DNA of 64,000 bases from Pseudomonas sp. PDNC002 (GCF_016919445.1 NZ_CP070356.1:2016001-2080000), one strand, 5' to 3'. Counted from the stretch's first letter, positions 8,044-17,117 are shown. Numbers and translations are program-made. Notes: generated from the letters alone by a model not told the origin.

Positions 8044-9656
8044 AATCCGAAGACGGCGTCCGCGCCTACCACGAACTGAGCAGCCATCGCCCGGAGCGCT
8101 TCGCCCCCGGCCCGGGCCAGCTCGACTGGGCGACCCAGCCGGCCGCCTTCCGCCGCTATGCGGGGGCGCGCTGCATCGAGCTGCTGCACCGGCCGCAGGA
8201 AGAATCGCCAGGGTATGACGGTGTCTTCGCCGGCCCCATCGGCCAACCGGCGCCGCTGAACCTCGCCAACGTCTCACAGCTGCTTTACGACAGCCTGGCG
8301 ATCTCGGCGTGGAAGGAAGCCGGTGGCAATCGCTGGGCGCTACGGGTCAACCCCTCCAGCGGCAACCTGCACCCGACGGAAGCCTATTTGCTGCTGCCTG
8401 CCGGAGCTGTGGATAACGCTGCGTTGCTGGCGCATTACAGCGCCGATGAACATGTGCTGGAGGTGCGCGCCGAACTGCCCGCGCCGCTGGCCAGCCAACT
8501 GAACGATGCCTTGCCTGTTGGCGGCTTCCTGCTGGCGCTGGCCAGCATTCCCTGGCGCGAGGCCTGGAAGTACGGCGAGCGCGCCTATCGCTACTGCAAT
8601 CACGACCTCGGCCACGCGCTGGCCTGCCTAGGCATCGCTGCGGCGATCCAGGGCTGGGAAGTGCGCTTGCTGCGTGGCATTGCCGAATCACGGCTGGATG
8701 CGCTGATCGGTCTCGACCGTGAAGGCTTCAGCGAGCATGAGTTCGCCGACGCACTGCTATGGATCGGCCCGGCGCAGCCGGCCGAATTCCCATTGCCCGA
8801 CACACTGCTCAAGGGCCTTGCCGAGTTGCCGTTGGACGGCACGCCCAATCGTCTGTCCCGCGACTATCGCCACTGGCCGGAGCTGGAGCGTGCGCACCAG
8901 CTGTGCCGCGCGCCCTCGTTGCCCGCCGGCCAATGGAGCGCCGCGAACGCCGATCCAGCTGTGGATAACCCAGGCCTGCCACTGCGCCCGATCCTCCACC
9001 GTCGGCGCAGCGCACAGTCCATGGACGGCCGCAGCGGCATTCACGCCGAACTGCTGTATGCCTGGCTGCGCCGCCTGATGCCCGAGCGCTCGCCCGTGCC
9101 GTTCGCCTGCACCGGCGAGCCGGCGCGTGTCGACCTGCTGCTGTTCGTCCACCGCGTCCAGGGCCTGGAGCCGGGCCTGTATTGGCTGGGCCGCAGTGGC
9201 CGCGAGGCGGGCGGGTTGCGCGAGGACTACCTGTGGCAGCCGGTGGCGGAGAGCGGTGTGCCGCTCTACCGCCTGTTGTCCGGCGATGCGCGTGGGCTGT
9301 CGGCGTTCCTGTCCTGTGGGCAGGACATCGCCAGCGACGGTTGCGTCGCCTTCGCCATGCTCGCCGACCTCGACGCCGCGCTGGCACAGGGCGCCTGGAC
9401 TTATCCGCGCCTGTACTGGGAAGCCGGTCAGATCGGCCAGTTGCTCTACCTGGAAGCCGAAGCGGCGGGCCTGTCGGGCACCGGCATCGGCTGCTATTTC
9501 GATCCGGCGCTGGACGAATTGCTCGGCGGTGGTCCGGACTGCCCGGTCAGCCTCTATCATTTCACCATTGGCCGCGCGGTCTGGGATGAACGGCTCTCCA
9601 GCCTTCCCGCCTATCCGTCGCCACGCCGACTCCCACTTCAGCAAGTCCGCAATTGA
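8040..9656 (+). CDS. SagB/ThcOx-type protein with two tandem nitroreductase-fold domains
   Basis: A 538-residue protein built from two FMN nitroreductase-fold units. The first has the SagB signature RVNPSSGNLHPTEAY (about residues 102-116) plus a second conserved block YRYCNHDLGHALACLG. The second starts near residue 320 (HRRRSAQSMDG) and ends with YWEAGQIGQLLYLEAEAAGLSGTGIGCYFD. SagB proteins oxidise azolines to azoles in modified-peptide pathways, but no cyclodehydratase (YcaO), E1-like partner or precursor peptide is next to this one. The neighbours are a GNAT, a thioesterase and a HAD hydrolase. A role in another flavin-dependent oxidation is therefore open. It overlaps the GNAT gene by 4 bp, so translation is probably coupled. 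Confidence 0.75.
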   Translation: MKSEDGVRAYHELSSHRPERFAPGPGQLDWATQPAAFRRYAGARCIELLHRPQEESPGYDGVFAGPIGQPAPLNLANVSQLLYDSLAISAWKEAGGNRWALRVNPSSGNLHPTEAYLLLPAGAVDNAALLAHYSADEHVLEVRAELPAPLASQLNDALPVGGFLLALASIPWREAWKYGERAYRYCNHDLGHALACLGIAAAIQGWEVRLLRGIAESRLDALIGLDREGFSEHEFADALLWIGPAQPAEFPLPDTLLKGLAELPLDGTPNRLSRDYRHWPELERAHQLCRAPSLPAGQWSAANADPAVDNPGLPLRPILHRRRSAQSMDGRSGIHAELLYAWLRRLMPERSPVPFACTGEPARVDLLLFVHRVQGLEPGLYWLGRSGREAGGLREDYLWQPVAESGVPLYRLLSGDARGLSAFLSCGQDIASDGCVAFAMLADLDAALAQGAWTYPRLYWEAGQIGQLLYLEAEAAGLSGTGIGCYFDPALDELLGGGPDCPVSLYHFTIGRAVWDERLSSLPAYPSPRRLPLQQVRN

Positions 9657-9669
9657 GGAAACAACGCGC

Positions 9670-10539
9670 ATGACCCAGATCCTGGACAACCTGGTGGCTC
9701 TGCTGAGCCTGGAACAGATCGAAGAGAACCTGTTCCGCGGCACGAGCCAGGACCTCGGGTTCCGCCAGCTCTACGGCGGGCAGGTACTCGGCCAGGCGCT
9801 GTCGGCGGCCAGCCAGACCGTCGACCCGGAGCGCCACGTGCACTCGATGCACGGCTACTTCCTGCGCCCGGGCGATGCCAGCAAGCCGGTCGTCTACCAG
9901 GTCGACCGCGTGCGCGACGGCGGCACCTTCAGCACCCGCCGCGTCACCGCGATCCAGAAGGGCCAGCCGATCTTCGCCCTGAGCACCTCGTTCCAGACCG
10001 ACGAGGAAGGCTTCGAGCACCAGATCACCATGCCCGACGTGGTCGGCCCGGAGAACCTGCCGACCGATCAGGAACTCAAGAAGCGCAGTGCCGCGCAGTT
10101 CCCCGAGCGCATCCGCGACAAGCTGCTCTATCCCAAGCCCATCGAAATCCGCCCGGTGACCGAGAACGACCCGTACGACCCGGAGGTCGGCGAGCCGATC
10201 AAGTACCTCTGGCTGCGCGCCGACGGCAAGCTGCCGGACGTGCCGGCGCTGCACAAGTACATCCTCGCCTATGCCTCGGACTTCGGTTTCCTCACCACCT
10301 CCCTGCTGCCCCACGGCCGCTCGGTGTGGCAGAAGGACATGCAGGTCGCCACCATCGACCATTCCGTGTGGTTCCACCGCGACCTGCGCGCGGACGAGTG
10401 GCTGCTCTACGCCATCGATAGCCCCTGGGCCGGCAATGGCCGTGGCTTCGTGCGCGGCAGCATCTTCAATCGTGACGGCCAGCTGGTCGCTTCCTCGACC
10501 CAGGAAGGCCTGATCCGCCGCCGCGAGGACTGGGCATGA
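9670..10539 (+). CDS. tesB: Acyl-CoA thioesterase II
   Basis: A 289-residue cytoplasmic double-hot-dog thioesterase that hydrolyses medium- and long-chain acyl-CoA. Visible family features are GTSQDLGFRQLYGGQVLGQAL in the N-terminal half, the conserved HSMHGYFLRPGD segment, and in the C-terminal hot dog DIxF-like SLLPHGR and ATIDHSVWFHR, with the catalytic Asp/Thr/Gln region in YILAYASDFGFL. The ATG at 9670 follows GAGGAAACAACGCGC, 13 bp after the preceding stop. The frame stays open upstream inside the previous gene, but that part is a shadow. The stop overlaps the next gene as ATGA. Confidence 0.93.
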   Translation: MTQILDNLVALLSLEQIEENLFRGTSQDLGFRQLYGGQVLGQALSAASQTVDPERHVHSMHGYFLRPGDASKPVVYQVDRVRDGGTFSTRRVTAIQKGQPIFALSTSFQTDEEGFEHQITMPDVVGPENLPTDQELKKRSAAQFPERIRDKLLYPKPIEIRPVTENDPYDPEVGEPIKYLWLRADGKLPDVPALHKYILAYASDFGFLTTSLLPHGRSVWQKDMQVATIDHSVWFHRDLRADEWLLYAIDSPWAGNGRGFVRGSIFNRDGQLVASSTQEGLIRRREDWA

Positions 10540-11135
10540 GGCTTGGGGATATCCGTCATTGGGTGTTCGACATGGACGGCACCCTGACCCTGGCGGTACA
10601 CGACTTCCCGGCGATCAAGCGCGCGCTGGGGATTCCCCAGGAGCACGACATCCTCACCCACCTGGCCGCGCTGCCGGAGGATGAGGCGGCGGCCAAGCAT
10701 GCCTGGCTGCTGGAGCACGAGCGCGAGCTGGCGGTGGCTTCCAGGGCCGCGCCGGGCGCGGTGGAGCTGGTGCGTGCGCTGCATGGTGCGGGCTATCGCC
10801 TGGGCATCCTCACGCGCAACGCCCATGAGCTGGCGCTGATCACGCTGGCTGCGATTGGCATTGGTGATTGCTTCCTGACTGAAGATGTTCTCGGCCGTGG
10901 CGAGGCCGATCCCAAGCCAAGCCCGGACGGCCTGCTGCGCCTGGCGGCGCGCTGGGACGTAGCGCCACAGAAGATGCTGATGGTCGGCGACTACCGCTTC
11001 GACCTCAACTGCGCGCGTGCGGCCGGGGCGCACAGTGCGCTGGTGAATCTTGCTGAGAATCCCTGGCCCGAGCTGACCGACTGGCACGCGCAGGATTGCG
11101 CGGAGCTGGGGCGGATGGCGGGGGTTCTGGTTTAA
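10536..11135 (+). CDS. HAD-superfamily hydrolase (phosphoglycolate-phosphatase-like)
   Basis: A 199-residue HAD phosphatase. Motif I is FDMDGTLT with nucleophile Asp12 and acid/base Asp14; motif II is in LGILTRN; the Lys of motif III lies near DPKPSPDG; motif IV is VGDYRFDLNCARAAG. A helical cap of the C1 type fits between motifs I and II. The likely substrate is a small phosphorylated metabolite. It is the last gene of the GNAT-SagB-tesB operon, joined to tesB by an ATGA overlap, and is followed by a 500-bp repeat-filled spacer with no clear terminator. Confidence 0.88.
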   Translation: MRLGDIRHWVFDMDGTLTLAVHDFPAIKRALGIPQEHDILTHLAALPEDEAAAKHAWLLEHERELAVASRAAPGAVELVRALHGAGYRLGILTRNAHELALITLAAIGIGDCFLTEDVLGRGEADPKPSPDGLLRLAARWDVAPQKMLMVGDYRFDLNCARAAGAHSALVNLAENPWPELTDWHAQDCAELGRMAGVLV

Positions 11136-11284
11136 GCACGCTGCTGTGCGGGTTCGCGAGCAAGGGCTAGGCGCCCCCCTCGGTCCTACAAGGGGCGGAG
11201 TGCTCTGATCGACCCGAGCACGCCGGGTAGCTCTTCGTAGAGCGAGCTTGCTCGCGAACAGCTGCGCTGCATATCGCCCTACGC

Positions 11285-11354
11285 GTAGGAGCGGACTTCG
11301 TCCGCGATTGGTGTCCGGCCACGTCAGGTCATCGCGGGTGAATCCGCTCCTGCG
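11285..11354. repeat. REP pair, GTAGGAGCGGAC family
   Basis: A REP beginning GTAGGAGCGGACTTCGTCCG faces a second, inverted and more degenerate unit ending CCGCTCCTGCG. The same family appears at 17118-17187 and 50106-50177. Confidence 0.8.
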
Positions 11355-11375
11355 GGTTGGCATCGGCGCGCTGGA

Positions 11376-11622
11376 TTTCCCCTCACCCCAGCCCTCTCCC
11401 TCAGGGAGAGGGGGCCGTTTGGCATTTGTGGGAGCTTGTGGCGTCAGCCGGCGAGCGCTGAGGCCTTACCCTTCTCCGACAGTCTCCTCTCCCTCAGGGA
11501 GAGGGAGCCGTTTGGCATTTTGGGGAGCTTGGGGAGTCAGCCGGCGAGCGCTGAGGCTCTACCCTGCTCGGACAGTCCCCTCTCCCTCAGGAGCGGGGCG
11601 CGTAGCCAGGGTCAGGGTAAGG
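11376..11622. repeat. Composite palindromic repeat, copy B (rearranged, three arm-like units)
   Basis: Starts CCCCTCACCCCAGCCCTCTC, then repeats a 'CTCTCCCTCAGGGAGAGGG(A/G)GCCGTTTGGCATTT' module twice about 95 bp apart, and closes with a variant right arm containing CTCAGGAGCGGGGCGCGTAG. The two modules are separated by GTCAGCCGGCGAGCGCTGAG spacers, suggesting local duplication. Confidence 0.75.
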
Positions 11623-11640
11623 GCCGCCAGGCTGCTTCTC

Positions 11641-13497
11641 TTACAGCTCCGGCGTCCAGGTCACCGCCAGCAGCGCGGTGCGGCCCGGTTCGCGGTAGGG
11701 GCGGGCTTCGCCCATGAAGTCCATCGGGCTGGTTGGGCGTAGGTAGTCGCCCAGGGTGTAGTCGCGGTCCAGGGCGTTATCCAGCTTCAGGTCGAAGCGA
11801 ATCTCATTGCTGGCCAGCCAACTGGTGCGCAGGTCGAGCACGCCGTAGCCGGAGAGTTCGCGGGTGTTGGCCGCGTCGTCGTAGCGCTGGCTGACCGCAC
11901 GCCAGGTGCCGCCGACACCGAAGGCGCCGAACTGGCGATCGAGGTCCAGGTTCAAGGTACGGCGCGCGCGGTACGGCAGGGTGTGGCCGGTGTCGCGGTC
12001 GCGCGGGTCGATCAGGCTCAAACCGAGAGCGGCCTGCCAGCCCAGTACGTCGCGGGCAACGCTGGCCTCGAAGCCATTGATGCGCGCCTTGTTGATGTTC
12101 TCCGGCTGGTTGCTGGTGCTGTCCCAGGCGATCAGATCGTCGATCTCGGTGCGGTACAGCGAGGCTTCCAGGTGCGTGCCGGAGAAGTCGCCGCGCCATT
12201 GCAGCTCATAGGTCTTCGAGGTCTCGGCCTTCAGGTCCGGGTTGCTCGCGCCGGGGTAGTAGAGGTCGCTGAAGGTCGGTGCGCGGAAACCTTCGCCGTA
12301 GCTGGCGATCCAGGTCTGGTTGTCGCCGACCGGCAGGCTGAAGGCGGCGTTCCAGCTGTTCTGGCTGCCGTAGGCCTGGTTGTTGTCGTGGCGGATGCCC
12401 AGTTCGGTGCCGAAGCTGTCGCCCTTGAAGCTGTGCTGGGCGAAGAAGGCGCGGTTGCTGCGCTGGTCCTCGGCGAAGTCGGTGCTGCCGTCGACCTTGT
12501 CTTCGTACCAGTCGGCGCCCAGGGCCAGCTGGTTGGAGTCGTCCAGTTGCAGGCGGTTGATCCAGCTCGCCGAGTGGCGGGTGGTCTCCAGGGTGCCGTT
12601 GTTCCAGCTGTCGGCGGCGCCCACGGCCTTGTTGCGGTCGAAGCTGCGGCCCAGCTCCAGGCGGCTGTTCCACATCTTCGTGATCTGACCGTCGAGGTAG
12701 GCGCTGTAGCTGCTGACGCGGAATTCGTCCTGCGGCGTACCGGGCTCGAAGTTGTAGGCGTCGTCGTATTCGTTCTTGCCGCGCTGGTCGTTGAGGTTCA
12801 GGCCGGCTTTCCAGTCGTCGCTGAAGCGATGGTCCAGGTTCAGGTGCACGGCCTTGTTGCGCTGGGCGTCGTGGTCGCTGTCGGCGCCGACGTTGTCGCT
12901 GGTGCGGTCCCAGCCCTGACTCTCATCCAGGCTGCCGCCGAGGTTGTAGCGGGTCTGCTCGTTGCCGCCGGAAAGGCTCAGGCTGCGCTCGAAGGTGCCG
13001 TGGCTGCCGGCGGCCAGGCGCACTTCCGGGTGCAGGCCGGCTTCGCCGCGGCGGGTGAAGATCTGGATGACCCCACCAATGGCGTCGGCGCCGTACAGCG
13101 CCGAGCGCGGGCCTCGGGTCACTTCGACGCGCTCGATGCTGTCGATGCTCAGGTAGTCCAGGCGGGCGATGCCGCTGCTGGCCGAGGCGATGCGCTGGCC
13201 GTCCACCAGCACCAGGGTTTGCGCGGTGCTGGTGCCGCGCACGGAGTACGAGACCACGCCGCCGGAGCTGCCCATCTGCACGCCGGGCACGCGGGCGAGC
13301 AGGGCGGGGACACTGCGTACCTGCAGGCGTTCGATGTCGGCGCGGGTGAACACGCTGTTGGCCGAGGTGGCTTCGGCGCGCGGCTGGGCCTGGCGCGCTG
13401 AGGTGATCACCTGGTCGGAGAGCGTGTAGATGTCGCCAGCGGCGAAGGCCATGCCGGGGAGCAGGCTGGTGGCCAGGGCGAGTCGGGTCAGTTTCAT
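11641..13497 (-). CDS. btuB: TonB-dependent outer-membrane vitamin B12 receptor
   Basis: A 618-residue precursor: signal peptide of about 19 residues (MKLTRLALATSLLPGMAFA), then a plug domain with VFTRADIERLQVRSVPALLARVPGVQ, GTSTAQTLVLVDGQRI and RVEVTRGPRSALYGADAIGGVIQI, and a 22-strand barrel region. Length and plug motifs match BtuB. The cobalamin riboswitch in its leader (about 13590-13764) is independent support that cobalamin controls it and is its substrate. The protein ends AVTWTPEL rather than with the usual terminal aromatic residue, a small oddity. No btuCDF genes are nearby. B12 is also the cofactor needed by EutBC encoded 38 kb away. Confidence 0.88.
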   Translation of the reverse strand: MKLTRLALATSLLPGMAFAAGDIYTLSDQVITSARQAQPRAEATSANSVFTRADIERLQVRSVPALLARVPGVQMGSSGGVVSYSVRGTSTAQTLVLVDGQRIASASSGIARLDYLSIDSIERVEVTRGPRSALYGADAIGGVIQIFTRRGEAGLHPEVRLAAGSHGTFERSLSLSGGNEQTRYNLGGSLDESQGWDRTSDNVGADSDHDAQRNKAVHLNLDHRFSDDWKAGLNLNDQRGKNEYDDAYNFEPGTPQDEFRVSSYSAYLDGQITKMWNSRLELGRSFDRNKAVGAADSWNNGTLETTRHSASWINRLQLDDSNQLALGADWYEDKVDGSTDFAEDQRSNRAFFAQHSFKGDSFGTELGIRHDNNQAYGSQNSWNAAFSLPVGDNQTWIASYGEGFRAPTFSDLYYPGASNPDLKAETSKTYELQWRGDFSGTHLEASLYRTEIDDLIAWDSTSNQPENINKARINGFEASVARDVLGWQAALGLSLIDPRDRDTGHTLPYRARRTLNLDLDRQFGAFGVGGTWRAVSQRYDDAANTRELSGYGVLDLRTSWLASNEIRFDLKLDNALDRDYTLGDYLRPTSPMDFMGEARPYREPGRTALLAVTWTPEL

Positions 13498-13589
13498 GGA
13501 ACGTCCTCAAAAGCGGGCGGATGACTTTCGAGGAGGGCGTGGCAAGGGCGGCAGGCCGCACTTGACGGTGCGGCCCTCCGCAACACCTG

Positions 13590-13764
13590 TCGGGGCGTGT
13601 CGAGGGCGGTCTCCGGGCTGCCGACGTCACATCGCCGCCTTCCCGCGTTCTGCAGTGGCGGATGGCGATGCTGCGCTCCCTGTCGGGGCGCGTCGGTTAC
13701 CGTTGCGGGGGCAGCGCAGGTCTTTCACCTGCTTCCCGTTACCTCGAACGAAAACGGGCGCACC
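13590..13764 (-). promoter_or_regulatory. Cobalamin (AdoCbl) riboswitch in the btuB leader
   Basis: Reading the minus strand, the conserved riboswitch elements occur in order: GGTGCGCCC, GGGAAGCAGGTGAAAGACC, CTGCCCCCGCAACGGTAA, the B12-box half GCCACTG, GGGAAGGC and AGCCCGGAGACC. A further hairpin (GGCCGCAC/GTGCGGCC, 13554-13575) lies between the aptamer and the btuB start and could be the expression platform; with no T-run after it, control is more likely at translation. Confidence 0.93.
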
Positions 13765-13779
13765 TTAGTCGGTGCGCCC
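13756..13779 (-). terminator. dxs terminator overlapping the riboswitch 5' end
   Basis: On the minus strand a perfect 9-bp stem, GGGCGCACC/GGTGCGCCC, with loop GACTAA is followed by GTTTTCG. It lies 42 bp past the dxs stop. Its 3' arm is also the first conserved element of the cobalamin riboswitch. Confidence 0.75.
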
Positions 13780-13820
13780 GTCACTGGCAATACTCCCGAG
13801 GAGGGATGCGCCGATCGGTC

Positions 13821-15731
13821 TCAGCGGTTGCCGAGGGCCTCCAGGCGCGCCTTCACCGAGGCTTCGATGCCCGCAGCGTCAAGACCGCACTCCGCGAGCA
13901 TCTGTGCGGGCTTGGCGTGCTCGACGTAGTAGTCCGGCAGACCCAGGTGCAGGATTGGCTGCTGGATATTCTCGCGGGCGAGGAATTCGCTGACGGCGGC
14001 GCCAGCGCCACCCATCACCGAGTTTTCCTCGATGGTCACCAGCAGCTCGTGGCTGGCGGCCAGCTGGCGCACCAGCTCCTCGTCGAGCGGCTTGACGAAG
14101 CGCATGTCGGCGACCGTGGCGTCGAACTGTTCGGCGACTTTCAGCGCTTCGGCCAGTTGCACGCCGAACACCAGGAAGGCGACCTTGCCGGCCTTGCCTT
14201 CGCGGCGCACCACGCCCTTGCCGATTTCCACCGGGGCCAGCTCGGCTTCGATGGCGGCGTTCGGGCCGGTGCCGCGCGGGTAGCGCACCGCCGCCGGGCC
14301 TTCGAAGTGATGGCCGGTGGTGAGCAGCTTGCGCAGTTCGTTCTCGTCGCTGGGGGTCATCACCAGCATGCCGGGGATGCAGCGCAGGTAGGAGAGGTCG
14401 AAGCTGCCGGCGTGGGTCGGGCCGTCTTCGCCCACCAGGCCGGCGCGGTCGATGGCGAACAGCACGTCGAGGTTCTGCACCGCGACGTCGTGGATCAACT
14501 GGTCGTAGCCGCGCTGCAGGAAGGTGGAGTAGATCGCCACCACCGGCTTGGCGCCGTCGCAGGCCATGCCGGCCGCCAGGGTCACGGCGTGCTGTTCGGC
14601 GATGGCGACGTCGAAGTAGCGGTCCGGGAATTTGTCGGCGAAGGCCACCAGGTCGGAGCCTTCCTTCATCGCCGGGGTAATGCCGACCAGGCGCGGGTCC
14701 TGGGCAGCCATGTCGCACAGCCATTGGCCGAACACGCTGGAGTACTTCGGCCCGCCGGCCTTCTTCGGCACGGCGTGGGCGGGGGCGCCTTCGGGCTCCA
14801 GCTTGGTGATGGCGTGGTAGCCGATCGGGTCGATCTCGGCCGGGCCGAAGCCCTTGCCCTTCTTGGTCACCACGTGCAGGAACTGCGGGCCCTTGAGGTC
14901 ACGCATGTTGCGCAGGGTGGCGATCAGGGTCGGCAGGTCGTGGCCATCGATGGGGCCTATGTAGTTCCAGCCCAGCTCCTCGAAGAGCGTGCCGGGGACC
15001 AGCATGCCCTTGGCGTATTCCTCGGTGCGGCGGGCGATCTCCCAGGCGCCGGGCAGGCGCGAGAGCACCTTCTTGCTGCCTTCGCGCATGCTGCTGTAGG
15101 TGCGGCTGGAGAGGATCTTGGCCAGGTAGTTGGACAGGCCGCCGACGTTGTTGGAGATCGACATGTCGTTGTCGTTGAGGATCACCAGCATGTCGGCCTT
15201 CACTTCCGACGCGTGGTTGAGCGCCTCGAAAGCCATACCGGCGGTCAGCGCGCCGTCACCGATCACTGCCACCGACTTGCGGTTGGAGCCCTGCATGCGC
15301 GCGGCGATGGCCATCCCTAAGGCGGCGCTGATGGAGGTGCTGGAGTGGCCGACGCCGAAGGTGTCGTACTCGCTCTCCGAGCGGCGCGGGAAGGCGGCCA
15401 GGCCGTCCTTCTGGCGCAGGCTGCCCATGCGCTCGCGGCGACCGGTGAGGATCTTGTGCGGGTAGGCCTGGTGGCCGACGTCCCACACCAGGCGGTCGTC
15501 CGGGGTGTCGAAGACGTAGTGCAGGGCCACCGTCAGCTCGATCACGCCGAGCCCGGCGCCGAAGTGGCCGCCGGTCTGGCCGACGCTGTACAGGAGGTAC
15601 TGGCGCAGTTCGTCAGCGAGGGTCAGCAGCTCCGCTTCCCCCAGCCGGCGCAGTTCGACCGGCGTGCTGGCGCGGTCGAGCAGGGGCGTGGCAGGGCGCT
15701 CGCGGGGAATCTCGTGGAACGTCGTGGGCAT
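13821..15731 (-). CDS. dxs: 1-deoxy-D-xylulose-5-phosphate synthase
   Basis: A 636-residue thiamine-diphosphate enzyme making DXP from pyruvate and glyceraldehyde 3-phosphate, the first step of the MEP isoprenoid route. Visible are the N-terminal [27 protein letters not shown], the ThDP/Mg segment [17 protein letters not shown] with downstream [13 protein letters not shown], and the transketolase pyrimidine domain with [13 protein letters not shown]. The start at 15731 ([17 protein letters not shown]) matches the usual Pseudomonas N-terminus; an ATG eight codons upstream is unlikely. In pseudomonads dxs normally follows xseB-ispA; here a 16-kb hydroxyproline cluster lies between, and dxs must use a promoter in 15732-15976. 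Confidence 0.95.
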   Translation of the reverse strand: MPTTFHEIPRERPATPLLDRASTPVELRRLGEAELLTLADELRQYLLYSVGQTGGHFGAGLGVIELTVALHYVFDTPDDRLVWDVGHQAYPHKILTGRRERMGSLRQKDGLAAFPRRSESEYDTFGVGHSSTSISAALGMAIAARMQGSNRKSVAVIGDGALTAGMAFEALNHASEVKADMLVILNDNDMSISNNVGGLSNYLAKILSSRTYSSMREGSKKVLSRLPGAWEIARRTEEYAKGMLVPGTLFEELGWNYIGPIDGHDLPTLIATLRNMRDLKGPQFLHVVTKKGKGFGPAEIDPIGYHAITKLEPEGAPAHAVPKKAGGPKYSSVFGQWLCDMAAQDPRLVGITPAMKEGSDLVAFADKFPDRYFDVAIAEQHAVTLAAGMACDGAKPVVAIYSTFLQRGYDQLIHDVAVQNLDVLFAIDRAGLVGEDGPTHAGSFDLSYLRCIPGMLVMTPSDENELRKLLTTGHHFEGPAAVRYPRGTGPNAAIEAELAPVEIGKGVVRREGKAGKVAFLVFGVQLAEALKVAEQFDATVADMRFVKPLDEELVRQLAASHELLVTIEENSVMGGAGAAVSEFLARENIQQPILHLGLPDYYVEHAKPAQMLAECGLDAAGIEASVKARLEALGNR

Positions 15732-15976
15732 CAGGCTGATCGTTATGAAAGGCAAAGATGCGGAAGTTTACCCGAAGCTCCGGATTGGCCCAAGCAACGT
15801 GGGGCCAATCCTTCGGACGACCGGATAGTCGGAAATGGGGCGGCAGGCTGTGCCGAAATCGTCGTCGCTTCCGACGATTGCACGCAAGCGGGCCTTGGCG
15901 CGAGGATCCACTGTAGACACGATCACCGACCGGCGGCGGATTGCCGCAGTCTTTTGTAGCAATCGAGGAGGATGGC
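15732..15976. promoter_or_regulatory. Divergent dxs / imino-acid reductase promoter region
   Basis: 245 bp between two outward-reading genes. It contains two perfect inverted repeats: ATTGGCCC/GGGCCAAT at 15784-15809 and AATCGTCG/CGACGATT at 15857-15879. Neither is followed by a T-run, so they are more like regulator sites or RNA hairpins than terminators. The TTTCGTATACGAAA operator seen at the other lhp promoters is absent. Confidence 0.5.
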
Positions 15977-16981
15977 GTGACCCGACTGAGCCTGGATGAA
16001 CTGCGCGAACTGTCCGAAGCGATCCTGCGTCGCCACGGTTTCAGCGAGCCCCACGTGCAGGGCGTGACCGAGACCGTGCTGGCCGGCGAGCGCGATGGCT
16101 GCACGTCCCACGGTGTTTGGCGCCTGCTGGGCTGCATCCATACGGCGCGCGCCGGCAAGGTCTCGCTGGACGCCGTGCCGGAGCTGTCGGAGCCGGCCCC
16201 GGCGCTGGTGCGGGTGGACGCCAAGGGCGGCTTCTCGCAGTGCGCCTTCGATCTCGGCCTGCCGAAGCTGGTCGAAAAGGCACGCAGCCAGGGCATTGCC
16301 GCGATGGCGGTCAATCACTGCGTGCACTTTTCGGCGCTGTGGGTGGAGATCGAGCGGATCGTCGCCCACGGCCTCGTGGCCCTGGCCGTCACCCCGGCGC
16401 AGGCCTACGTGGCGCCGGCCGGTGGGACGCGGCCATTGTTCGGCACCAACCCCATCGCCTTCGGCTGGCCGCGTGTCGGGCAGAATCCTTATGTCTTCGA
16501 CTTCGCCACCACGGTCGTGGCGCGCGGTGAAATCCAGCTGCACGAGCGCGAGGGCAAGTCGATTCCGCTGGGTTGGGGTATCGATGCGCAGGGCAATCCC
16601 AGCACTGACGCAAGCGCCGTGCTCGACGGCGCCATGCTCACCTTTGGCGGGCACAAGGGCTCGGCGCTGGCGACCATGGTCGAGCTGATCGCCGGGCCGC
16701 TGATCGGCGACCTGACCAGTGCCGAGTCCACGGTGTTCGATGCCGGGACGAAATCCTCGCCGTATCACGGCGAACTGCTGATCGCCATCGACCCGGCGCG
16801 CTTCCTTGGTGCCGAAGCGCCGCAGCACCTGGCGCGGGCCGAGACGCTGTTCGAGTCCATCGTCGACATGGGCGCGCGCCTGCCGTCTCAGCGGCGTTTC
16901 ACGGCACGCGAGCGCAGCCTGAAAGAGGGCGTGGCGATCAGCGATTCGCTGTATGCCGATTTGCGCGCGCTGCTGGAATAG
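15977..16981 (+). CDS. lhpD: Delta1-pyrroline/piperideine-2-carboxylate reductase (malate/L-lactate dehydrogenase-like family)
   Basis: A 334-residue NAD(P)H-dependent reductase of the LDH2/MDH2 family, the fold of DpkA. Visible are the substrate-side segment NHCVHFSALWVEIE with catalytic His, GTNPIAFGWP, and DFATTVVARGEI. In hydroxyproline clusters this enzyme reduces Delta1-pyrroline-2-carboxylate, formed by dehydration of 3-hydroxyproline, to L-proline. The start is GTG at 15977: GGAGG lies five bases before it, while the longer frame would need a TTG at 15941 without such a site. It is the only lhp gene on the plus strand, diverging from dxs and converging on the rest of the cluster. Family and context are strong; enzyme activity is inferred. 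Confidence 0.85.
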   Translation: MTRLSLDELRELSEAILRRHGFSEPHVQGVTETVLAGERDGCTSHGVWRLLGCIHTARAGKVSLDAVPELSEPAPALVRVDAKGGFSQCAFDLGLPKLVEKARSQGIAAMAVNHCVHFSALWVEIERIVAHGLVALAVTPAQAYVAPAGGTRPLFGTNPIAFGWPRVGQNPYVFDFATTVVARGEIQLHEREGKSIPLGWGIDAQGNPSTDASAVLDGAMLTFGGHKGSALATMVELIAGPLIGDLTSAESTVFDAGTKSSPYHGELLIAIDPARFLGAEAPQHLARAETLFESIVDMGARLPSQRRFTARERSLKEGVAISDSLYADLRALLE

Positions 16982-17016
16982 TTCGAGATCGGCTTGCCCT
17001 TACGCCTGACCAACGC

Positions 17017-17090
17017 GTAGGGCGAATAACCTGGAGCAGGTTATCCGCCGTAGGTTCGGCGGCGGATAACGCTGGCGCGTTATTCGCCCT
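17017..17090. repeat. REP pair, GTAGGGCGAATAAC family
   Basis: Two hairpin units, GGCGAATAACCTGGAGCAGG/TTATCCGCC and GGCGGATAACGCTGGCGCG/TTATTCGCC, in tandem. A relative is at 27263-27353. Confidence 0.8.
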
Positions 17091-17117
17091 GCGAGCGCGC
17101 TGCACGGCGCGGCTCTT

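Larger units (their letters stand above)
11136..11640. other. Repeat-filled intergenic region between convergent genes
   Basis: 505 bp between the HAD and receptor genes, which converge. It holds a degenerate GAGCGAGCTTGCTCGCGAAC REP at about 11228-11258, an inverted REP pair at 11285-11354 and a block of composite repeat arms at 11376-11622. No gene is supported here. Confidence 0.7.

Noticed and set aside
6049-8277. 742-codon minus-strand frame across the MFS gene, the spacer and two plus-strand genes
   Set aside because: Its composition is the reverse-frame type, and the true MFS gene, GNAT and SagB genes account for the DNA.
11376-11622. Spaced similar units resembling a short CRISPR array
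   Set aside because: The units are arms of the composite palindromic repeat with differing lengths and spacers; no cas gene is present.
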